A stretch of DNA of 64,000 bases from Pseudomonas sp. BBP2017 (GTDB lineage: Bacteria > Pseudomonadota > Gammaproteobacteria > Pseudomonadales > Pseudomonadaceae): contig NZ_PVZN01000001.1 in the NCBI RefSeq assembly GCF_003024385.1, positions 248,001-312,000 on the forward strand, given 5' to 3'. The notes under the pieces were generated by a model, which was not told where the DNA came from, searched no databases, and was given only the letters and a program-made list of their open reading frames with translations. Numbering within the stretch: position 1 is the first letter of the stretch; each line of letters starts with the position of its first letter. This document shows, piece by piece, positions 17,276-23,510 of the stretch. The position numbers and the translations under genes are program-made.

Positions 17276-18313
17276 CTATCGATAGGGCGCTTCGGACGCT
17301 CCGAGCACAGCCTTGCGCTGGCGTTTCGCCAGGAGCTTACGGGCCGTTTCGATAAAGGGCGTGACGATCAAGCTATAGACCGTCAGGTAACGCTGGTGGT
17401 CTTGTTCTCCGGTGCCGAAGCGGATGTTTTCAGGTTTTGATGTGGTGACATAGAGCGTGCCGAACATCCAGTCCCAGAGGGACAGGTTGGTGCCGAAGTT
17501 CCGGTTGAAATGGCGGGGGGCGTCACTGTGATGGATCTGGTGCTGGGCCGGACTGTTCAATACATGTTCGAGCTGAGGGCCGAACGACAGCCAGACATGG
17601 CTATGCCGCAGGTTGGCCGCCAGGCCGTTGAAGATGAACACCAGATAGGTCACGCCGAACAGGGTGTAGCGGCTGATCTCGCCGCCGCAGGCGTACCAGA
17701 AGCAACCGGCGTAGAGGCCGATGCAAAGGCTGGTGCTCAGTTTCTCGACGATCTTTTCCACGAAATGCACCCGGCTCGCCGTCACCGGCACCAGCACTGG
17801 CGCCGAATGATGGACCTTGTGAAAGGCCCAGAGCCAGCGGGAGTGAAAGGCCCGGTGCGCCCAGTAATGGATAAAGTCCTTGAGCAGGAACACCCCCAGC
17901 CCGTAGAGCAGGGACAGTGCGAGGTTCTCGCCCAAGCGCGGGCGCGCGCCCCAGAGGTTGCTGAAAAAGGCCAGGTAATCGCCGGAGCGCAGGATGTAAG
18001 GGTCGATCAGATGGACGATGGGTAGTACCAACGTGACCTTGAGGATGGCTCGCACGAAGTAGTAGCGGTAATCCAGCAGCGCCGAGGGATGCAGATATAC
18101 CCGGCCGCCGCCGATGAATTGCCAGAACGAATGGGCGTCGCTCAGACCGCGCTGCTTTCTGAAGCGGAACAGGCCATAGGCGACGCCATAGGAGATGCAA
18201 AGGAACAAGACTCCGAAACGGCCGTTCACATTGAAAATGCCAAGAAACTGCTCGGTGACGGGCGCGATCACCCACTCGATCAGGTGCTTATAGACAAGCG
18301 ACAGGGCATCCAC
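17276..18313 (-). CDS. Sterol desaturase / fatty acid hydroxylase family protein
   Basis: Integral membrane protein of 345 residues with about five hydrophobic segments. The three histidine clusters of the fatty acid hydroxylase superfamily are present: HYWAHRAFH, HKVHHSAP and HQIHHSD, which would hold a di-iron centre. Such enzymes hydroxylate or desaturate lipids or sterol-like molecules; the substrate is unknown. The start is a GTG at 18313 with GAGG ten bases upstream. The gene lies between two remnants of the same IS1182-type element, so it may have been carried by or trapped between copies. Confidence 0.88.
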   Translation of the reverse strand: MDALSLVYKHLIEWVIAPVTEQFLGIFNVNGRFGVLFLCISYGVAYGLFRFRKQRGLSDAHSFWQFIGGGRVYLHPSALLDYRYYFVRAILKVTLVLPIVHLIDPYILRSGDYLAFFSNLWGARPRLGENLALSLLYGLGVFLLKDFIHYWAHRAFHSRWLWAFHKVHHSAPVLVPVTASRVHFVEKIVEKLSTSLCIGLYAGCFWYACGGEISRYTLFGVTYLVFIFNGLAANLRHSHVWLSFGPQLEHVLNSPAQHQIHHSDAPRHFNRNFGTNLSLWDWMFGTLYVTTSKPENIRFGTGEQDHQRYLTVYSLIVTPFIETARKLLAKRQRKAVLGASEAPYR

Positions 18314-18458
18314 GAAACGACAGCCTCGGCAAAAGGAATAGCATTGTAAATCAGATAGATTTACTCAAGCGGTTTTATACATGGCATCAACCATAAGAAC
18401 ACTGCGAAGCCTGCGATTGTCTAACCTTCTGATCGTCTAGATCGTGGCGGGGACGATC

Positions 18459-18655
18459 ATGAAGCGATTCATTGAAGGTGAGGCTCGGACGCAAGTGACG
18501 TTGCTGCCTGAGTGCTTGGGCGATTATGTTGCCGAGGAAAATCCGGATTTTCCTCGATGCACTCGACCTGGGTGCACTTGGGTTTGAAGGTGTTGATCCT
18601 GCTGTAATGGGGCGTTTGGCCCCGGACTTCACCCCCCCAGCCAGCGTTTTTTGAA
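18459..18655 (+). pseudogene. Second IS1182-type transposase scar
   Basis: Starts with an intact ATG and MKRFIEGEARTQVTLLPE, then CLGDYVAEENP. A frameshift follows, after which LDALDLGALGFEGVDPA continues in another frame. The sequence then jumps, by an internal deletion of about 50 codons, to GRLAPDF and stops. The untranslated end before it (18413-18458) matches 16532-16566. Together the two scars show that the same element was present on both sides of the hydroxylase gene. Confidence 0.8.
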
Positions 18656-18687
18656 CCTCAACCAAGGAGAGCATTAAAATTCGCTGG

Positions 18688-18964
18688 CTTGCCCTACCCC
18701 ACCCACCACGCTACTCTCCCCCAGTCGCTGCCAATTCAGCGACCGGGTTTAGCAGCCTGTCCAATGATCAAGGTGCAAACAGCGCCCCTTCTCGATCAAC
18801 CGGCGCTTTTTTTGTGCCGGTTGCTTCGTGTTATGGCGGCTGTGCGCGGGGCGCCTTCGTGCGCGCCGGGTTCCTTGATCCCTGGTCTGCTAACCCGCGT
18901 ACAGCTGCCACCCTTATCGTTTAGCAGCGATGTGTGGCAGTTCCACTGATCAAGGAGCACCACA
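18688..18964 (+). promoter_or_regulatory. Structured RNA leader with mutually exclusive pairing (candidate cis-regulatory RNA)
   Basis: Nearly 280 bases between the IS scar and the small DUF6124-like gene are full of complementary segments. Hairpin 1: GTCGCTG/CAGCGAC (18724-18743). Hairpin 2: AACCGGC/GCCGGTT (18798-18822) with a U-rich loop. Hairpin 3: GCTGTGCGCGGG (18839-18850) with CCCGCGTACAGC (18894-18905). Inside hairpin 3, CCTTGATC (18873-18880) and CTGCTAA (18887-18893) can pair with upstream TTAGCAG (18749-18755) and GATCAAGG (18766-18773), or with downstream TTAGCAG (18921-18927) and GATCAAGGA (18948-18956). The last segment contains the ribosome site of the gene. A damaged second copy at 31941 keeps the pairing with changed bases. 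I do not know a named RNA family that this belongs to. Confidence 0.7.
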
Positions 18965-19306
18965 ATGACAAAACCCGTTCCCGATCCACCCCTCACCACT
19001 CAAACCAGCACCACCTTCGGCTCCTGCAATGGCAGCCACGACCCACTCTTCGCTGTCCGCACCGGTGTCTCATCCGAAGATGCCCTGATCCACACCTCCA
19101 TCCTGCTCAAAAGCGCCTACCAGACCAACGCCCATGCCTGTGACATGGTCAACGCCGAAGTGCGTGGTTTACTCTGGGCTACCGAGCAATCGCTGGAGAT
19201 GAGCCTCGCGCTGGTCGAGGCGTTGCTGGATGAGGTCGAAGCGCGCTCGGCAACAGCAGCGCTGTTACGGCGTACGGTGCAAGCGGGGTCACCGTCGGTG
19301 GAGTGA
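18965..19306 (+). CDS. DUF6124-like small conserved Pseudomonas protein
   Basis: Protein of 113 residues. The segment PLFAVRTGVSSEDALIHTSI and the helical part ending EMSLALVEALLDEVEARS fit the small, multi-copy Pseudomonas family annotated as DUF6124 (formerly DUF3077-like); the function is unknown. The ATG at 18965 has AAGGAG seven bases upstream, and that ribosome site can be hidden by the leader RNA. A truncated homologue sits at 32170-32322 behind a related leader. No signal peptide or membrane helix. Confidence 0.75.
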   Translation: MTKPVPDPPLTTQTSTTFGSCNGSHDPLFAVRTGVSSEDALIHTSILLKSAYQTNAHACDMVNAEVRGLLWATEQSLEMSLALVEALLDEVEARSATAALLRRTVQAGSPSVE

Positions 19307-19355
19307 TTGCCGACGATAGCAACGAGGCCGCAGATGCGGCCCACCACCGGCAATC
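19305..19355 (+). repeat. Conserved 3' hairpin of the DUF6124 unit
   Basis: Outer arms GATTGCCG (19305-19312) and CGGCAATC (19348-19355) enclose an inner stem GGCCGC-AGAT-GCGGCC (19326-19341). It begins on the last bases of the stop codon. The inner stem and the following CCACCACCG recur at 32336-32359 after the damaged copy, so the hairpin is part of the repeated unit. No T-run follows. Confidence 0.6.
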
Positions 19356-19389
19356 ACTGTCACTGCTGCCAATGAGTCAAAAAGCCCGC

Positions 19390-19800
19390 CTACAGAGCCT
19401 CCACCCAAGTCTGCGAAAAGCTCAGCCTCTCAATCTCCCTGGCGATGGCCTTCGCCCCGAAACACCGAAATTTAACGCTGCCCGCATCGGTCTCCAGAGA
19501 CACGATTTTAGTGATGTACCCATGTTCGACGCTGACCTTTCGAATCAATGCCAATGGCACTTCAATATCCAGCGTGCCGTGCTGAACAAAGCGGTTCACG
19601 GCGTTGGCGCTCAGGCGAATTACACTTTGGGTAACCACCAGCTTGCCGCCAACCCACAACCCTGCGGATACCTTCTTGAAGACCTCCATCAAGGCGGACA
19701 ATGAACTCGCATTGCCAAAAGCGCTGACGCTCCTGCGATTGATCTGGGCGTCAGCCACGAGAAAATTGACCCGTTTGGTCTTCAAGATTTGTTCGGCCAT
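19390..19800 (-). CDS. Conserved hypothetical protein, possibly PH-like
   Basis: Protein of 136 residues with no signal peptide or membrane helix. The predicted alternation of short strands (KLVVTQSVIRLSA, LDIEVPLALIRKVSV, ITKIVSLETDAGSVKFRCFG) and a final helix is reminiscent of bacterial PH-like domains, but I cannot place it in a family. The ATG at 19800 has GGGAG eight bases upstream. It follows the glyoxalase-like gene on the same strand, 48 bases away, so the two are probably co-transcribed. Confidence 0.65.
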   Translation of the reverse strand: MAEQILKTKRVNFLVADAQINRRSVSAFGNASSLSALMEVFKKVSAGLWVGGKLVVTQSVIRLSANAVNRFVQHGTLDIEVPLALIRKVSVEHGYITKIVSLETDAGSVKFRCFGAKAIAREIERLSFSQTWVEAL

Positions 19801-19848
19801 CTCGGCGTCTCCCTGTTGCGTTGCATCCATAAAATCAGGCGCCGAGGC

Positions 19849-20205
19849 CTACTGTTGCGCGGTCCAAACCGCCAGCTCATAACCATCCGGGTCAATGAAA
19901 TGAAACCTGCGCCCTCCGGGAAACGAAAAGGTTTCGCGGCTGATAACGGCGCCAAGGCCTTCAATACGTTGCTGCACTGCATCAAGATCATCCGCGTAAA
20001 GGATGATCAATGGCCCACCCGGCCGAACGACCTCGCCTGTGGTGAAGCCACCGGTAAGACGCCCATCACTGAACTCGGTATAGCTCGGACCGTAATCAAC
20101 GAATGTCCAGCCGAACGCTGTACCGTAAAAAGCTTTGCTGCGCGCGATGTCGCTGACGTTGAACTCAATGTTGTCGATCTGACGATCCTTCCCTCGAACG
20201 CTCAT
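19849..20205 (-). CDS. VOC (glyoxalase/bleomycin-resistance) superfamily protein
   Basis: Protein of 118 residues with the paired beta-alpha-beta-beta-beta modules of the vicinal oxygen chelate fold: IDNIEFNVSDIARSKAFYGT at the N-terminus and FHFIDPDGYELAVWT at the C-terminus. The family includes lyases, dioxygenases and drug-binding proteins; the activity here cannot be assigned. Likely first gene of a two-gene unit with the 19390-19800 gene. Confidence 0.85.
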   Translation of the reverse strand: MSVRGKDRQIDNIEFNVSDIARSKAFYGTAFGWTFVDYGPSYTEFSDGRLTGGFTTGEVVRPGGPLIILYADDLDAVQQRIEGLGAVISRETFSFPGGRRFHFIDPDGYELAVWTAQQ

Positions 20206-20282
20206 GCCTGGCTCCTTGCTGAGTGGTGTGTGACAGCCATGGGTTTATACCCCATGGCTGGCGCTGACAACAGCTCAGCAGG

Positions 20283-21320
20283 TTAACGCGAAGCCCAGGC
20301 GTTAAAACGCTGCTCCAGGTGTTCGCCATGGTCCGCCCAGAACAGCGCGTCTACCGGCACCTGCTGCGCAAGGTTCTCTGGCGCGGTGGGCAGCTCGGCG
20401 ATGCGCGCCTTGTCGAGCAGGTCCATCGCCTGCAGGTTGGCGGCGCCATAGTCGATGTGCTCGGCGAAGCTTTTCTGTTGCTGGGGTTCCAGCGAGAAGG
20501 CGATGAACTCGCGGGTTTTCTCCTGGCGTGAGGCACCGCGCGGGATGGCCCAGGAGTCGAACTCGTAGAGCCCGCCCGACCAGACGATTTTCAGGTCATA
20601 GGTTTTGCGTTGCTCAGCCGACAAGCGGCCGTTGTACACCGAGGTCATCACCACATCTCCGGCCGCGAGGTACTGCGGCGGCTGTGCGCCCGCCTCCCAC
20701 CACTGAATGTGCGGCTTGATCTGGTCGAGTTTGGCGAAGGCACGATCCTGGCCAGCCTCGGTCGCCAGTAAGGTGTAGACCTGGGCAGGCGCTACACCGT
20801 CGGCGATCAGGGCAAACTCCAGGGTCGACTTGGCCAGTTTGCGCAGGCCGCGCTTGCCCGGGAAGCGCTCGACATCCCAGAAGTCTTTCCAGCCGGTGGG
20901 CGCTTCTTTCAACTTGCTGGCGTTGTAGGCCAGCACCGTCGAGTACACCAGGAAACCGATGCCGCACGGCTGGATGGCACCGGGGACGAAGTCTTTGCTG
21001 TCGAGGCCGATTTGCGCAGGATCGAGGGTTTCGAACATGCCTTCGTCACAACCGCGGGCAAGCTCGGCCGATTCGACTTCCACCGCATCCCAGGAGACGC
21101 TGCGGGTGTCGACCATGGCTTTGACCTTGGCCATTTCGCCGTTGTATTCACCGGAAATAATCTTGCTGCCGCTGGCTTGCTGCCAGGGTTTGTAGAAGGC
21201 CTTTACCTGGGCCTCTTTGTTGGCGCCACCAAAGGAGACGACGGTGAGATCGGCGGCAAGGCCGTGACTGGCCGTGACTAACCCGGTTGCCAGGGCTGCG
21301 AATTTCAGAGTTTTGATCAT
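20283..21320 (-). CDS. Spermidine/putrescine-type ABC transporter binding protein
   Basis: Periplasmic solute-binding protein of 345 residues with a signal peptide (about 1-22, SHGLAA). The mature protein begins DLTVVSFGGANKEAQVKAFY, typical of the PotD/family 1 extracellular solute-binding proteins for polyamines and related compounds. No permease or ATPase gene lies nearby, so it is an orphan component or works with a transporter elsewhere. A GGAGATAAC site precedes the ATG. The 21321-21566 region upstream is non-coding and presumably holds its promoter. Confidence 0.87.
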   Translation of the reverse strand: MIKTLKFAALATGLVTASHGLAADLTVVSFGGANKEAQVKAFYKPWQQASGSKIISGEYNGEMAKVKAMVDTRSVSWDAVEVESAELARGCDEGMFETLDPAQIGLDSKDFVPGAIQPCGIGFLVYSTVLAYNASKLKEAPTGWKDFWDVERFPGKRGLRKLAKSTLEFALIADGVAPAQVYTLLATEAGQDRAFAKLDQIKPHIQWWEAGAQPPQYLAAGDVVMTSVYNGRLSAEQRKTYDLKIVWSGGLYEFDSWAIPRGASRQEKTREFIAFSLEPQQQKSFAEHIDYGAANLQAMDLLDKARIAELPTAPENLAQQVPVDALFWADHGEHLEQRFNAWASR

Positions 21321-21590
21321 TATTGTTATCTCCTACTGTCCAAGGGTGATTGCAAATCACTCAAGACACCGGGATTAACCGGCCTTCCCAGGCGAGAGAC
21401 ATCCGGGTCTCGATCCATTCGATGCCGCGCATGGCTCTGCATCGAACAACTAAATTTTCCTATGGTCCTTTGCTCGCCGTGTAAGGTGGCATGGAAGTAA
21501 AGGTGGTAAGAGTCTGCTTTTCTGATTCTCAGATTGCTGGCGACTAAACTAATTTGGCGCACTACGTGCCACGGCACCCTTCGCCTCCAC

Positions 21591-21622
21591 AAAAAACAAA
21601 AAAGCACCAAAGGTGCCTTTTT
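21591..21622 (-). terminator. Terminator in repeat copy A
   Basis: GCACC-AAA-GGTGC (21604-21616) flanked by A- and T-runs. On the minus strand the stem is followed by TTTTTTG. It is the duplicated copy of the ycaO terminator. Confidence 0.65.
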
Positions 21623-21643
21623 GTCAGTGCTGTGTTTACTGGA

Positions 21644-21760
21644 TCAAATCACCGTTTTGGCCCGCGCCGCGTGCAGCTCTTTATAGCTCTCGATCAATCG
21701 TAGGTGCCTGTCGAGCCCTTCCAGTTTCATACTCGTAGGCGTCAAACTGTAGAAGCGCAC
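21644..21760 (-). pseudogene. 3' fragment of the osmC-ycaO gene
   Basis: Encodes the last 38 residues of the fusion protein plus its stop on the minus strand, with a few substitutions relative to 23394-23510. There is no start and no upstream part. It is a by-product of the duplication around the bacteriocin cassette. Confidence 0.85.
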
Positions 21761-21858
21761 CGGCGCGCTGAAACGCCCAGTTACCAAGTCAAATTGACCC
21801 GAGCCAAGATTGGGCGGCAACTTTGTCGGTTATACATGGACTCATACAGGGACTTCGT

Positions 21859-22986
21859 ATGAAGAAGGACGATAAGGACGACCCTTTTTGGGGCTCCCGC
21901 TGGCAGCAGAGTCGCCCAAACGGTGGCGCCTCATGGGCAGCTTGGGCAAAACCCTCTGTTCCAGAGCCGGTGTACGTCCCAAAAGATGAATGGCCATCCC
22001 CCAAGGAACGCACGGACCAGGTTTTTGCAAAGTCCTGCGTCCCTGAAAACTGGTGCCGCACAGATGCCGGAACAGCCGTAGAACCGGTTTCGAATTTCGG
22101 GGCGGTCATGGTGGTCGGCTCCATGATTTTGTCTTCACCTTCAAATGTCATAGCACTGACCATCGGCGCGGATGCTGGACTAGGTCGTATTGCTGGTGGT
22201 GGCATCATGCAACAGCGTATGACTTGGGCAATACGTAGTGCGGGGCCGGCTGGCGTTTTTATAATGGGCATGCTCCCCGCCAAAATGGGTGACGGCACGC
22301 TGCATACCGACGAACAACTGCGCAGCATGAGCAAGGCAACAACACGGGTACGTTTTCAGTTCCGCCGTGATGCCGAAGGCGTACTCCAGATCTATGGCAT
22401 TCACACTGGCACATCTGGTCACAGCTCGGTACGCACGGTACAGGTCAAGTGGAACGCAACGAAAACTGCGTTGGAGGCCGAACTAAATGGGTTCACCATC
22501 CTCTGGACGCCCCCACACAGTTCGTCAAGAATACCTCCATTGATTTACCCCGACGACAGCGGCAAGCAACTGGACTCCATCCTCGTACACCCTATCCCGG
22601 AAAACACGGACAGCCAGATTGAAGGCCTTCCCGGCGATGACATTACAACCGACGACTGCATTCTGGTCTTTCCGGAAAAAACTGGCCTAAAGTCGCTGTA
22701 TATCGTGTATGCGAAACCGCTCGGTGGCGACCACAGCTACCACCCAGCGCCAAAAGGATTAACGGCTTTTCCTGATGCAGTACGTGATAGCCCGAAATCT
22801 AGCGTTCAAGGTGGCGGCAAGAAGCGTAGCCGCTGGAAAGATAGAAAAGGCAAAATTTACGAGTGGGACAGCCAACATGGAGCCGTTGAAATATATGACA
22901 AACAGGGTAACCACTTAGGTGAGTTCGATCCCGACACTGGCGAGATGACTAAGCCTCCAAAGCCAGGCCGAACAACCCCAAGATAG
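21859..22986 (+). CDS. S-type bacteriocin with colicin E3-type ribonuclease domain
   Basis: Protein of 375 residues. An N-terminal segment of about 75 residues is followed by an S-type pyocin translocation domain (about 80-295). The C-terminus matches the colicin E3 16S rRNA nuclease domain: DHSYHPAPKGL, GGGKKRSRWKD, KIYEWDSQHGAVE and NHLGEFDPDTGEM. The catalytic trio of colicin E3 is present as D337, H340 and E344. It should cleave 16S rRNA at the decoding centre of related bacteria. At 375 residues it is short for the class and lacks an obvious receptor-binding domain. The ATG at 21859 has AGGGA upstream. The immunity gene follows at once. Base composition is lower in GC than the flanks. 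Confidence 0.92.
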   Translation: MKKDDKDDPFWGSRWQQSRPNGGASWAAWAKPSVPEPVYVPKDEWPSPKERTDQVFAKSCVPENWCRTDAGTAVEPVSNFGAVMVVGSMILSSPSNVIALTIGADAGLGRIAGGGIMQQRMTWAIRSAGPAGVFIMGMLPAKMGDGTLHTDEQLRSMSKATTRVRFQFRRDAEGVLQIYGIHTGTSGHSSVRTVQVKWNATKTALEAELNGFTILWTPPHSSSRIPPLIYPDDSGKQLDSILVHPIPENTDSQIEGLPGDDITTDDCILVFPEKTGLKSLYIVYAKPLGGDHSYHPAPKGLTAFPDAVRDSPKSSVQGGGKKRSRWKDRKGKIYEWDSQHGAVEIYDKQGNHLGEFDPDTGEMTKPPKPGRTTPR

Positions 22987-22998
22987 ATGGAGAAGCAC

Positions 22999-23238
22999 AT
23001 GTTCTTAGAAATCACAGGGTTTCTTGCAGGCGACAGCGAAGACAGCTCAATCAAATTTGAACTGGACGTGCAACCAGAGTTTGAAAAAGCAGTAATGGAT
23101 ATTCTTGGTTGGGAAAGTCTAGCTGCCGAATGCGATGGCGAGCTGCCCTTGACCGATGAGCAAATCCGACGAATATCTTCAGCCATAAATGAACAGCTGC
23201 CAATGACGTTAGATATGTTTATAGGTGTGCGAGCCTGA
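22999..23238 (+). CDS. Presumed immunity protein of the E3-type bacteriocin
   Basis: Acidic protein of 79 residues (many Asp and Glu, as needed to mask a basic nuclease), starting 13 bases after the bacteriocin stop. The ATG at 22999 has GGAG six bases upstream; an earlier ATG at 22987 lacks such a site. I do not recognise a clear match to the classic colicin E3 immunity sequence, so the call rests on position, size and charge. The repeat copy B begins 78 bases downstream. Confidence 0.75.
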   Translation: MFLEITGFLAGDSEDSSIKFELDVQPEFEKAVMDILGWESLAAECDGELPLTDEQIRRISSAINEQLPMTLDMFIGVRA

Positions 23239-23315
23239 GACGCTTCGTCGCTTCGTTTGCTACGCGGGGACTTTATTCGCCCGCCCCCCGGCGATCTCAT
23301 ACGGTTTGAACCACC

Positions 23316-23510
23316 TGCCACGGCACCCTTCGCCTCCGCCAAAAAACAAAAAAGCACCAAAGGTGCCTTTTTGTCAGTGCTGTGTTAACGGGATCAAATC
23401 ACCGTTTTGGCCCGCGCTGCGTGCAGCTTTTTATAGCTCTCGATCAACCGCAGGTGCCTGTCGAGCCCTTCCAGTTTCATGCTCGTAGGCGTCAAACCGT
23501 AGAAGCGCAC
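23316..23510. repeat. Direct repeat, copy B: genuine ycaO 3' end
   Basis: The native copy of the segment duplicated at 21567-21760. It includes the end of the osmC-ycaO gene and its terminator. Spacing between the copies is about 1.75 kb, all occupied by the bacteriocin and immunity genes. Confidence 0.9.
23341..23372 (-). terminator. Terminator of the osmC-ycaO gene
   Basis: GCACC-AAA-GGTGC stem with a T-rich tail on the minus strand, 22 bases after the stop codon. Confidence 0.7.

Larger units (their letters stand above)
21567..21760. repeat. Direct repeat, copy A: duplicated ycaO 3' end
   Basis: About 194 bases from TGCCACGGCACCC to AGAAGCGCAC are nearly identical to 23316-23510, with roughly a dozen differences. 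The copy contains the terminator and the last 38 codons of the osmC-ycaO fusion gene. The two copies flank the bacteriocin cassette exactly, in the same orientation. Confidence 0.9.

Noticed and set aside
21761..21858. P-box or LexA site controlling the bacteriocin
   Set aside because: Segments such as ATACATGGACTCATACAG lack the CTGT-N8-ACAG spacing, and no repeated P-box is visible.
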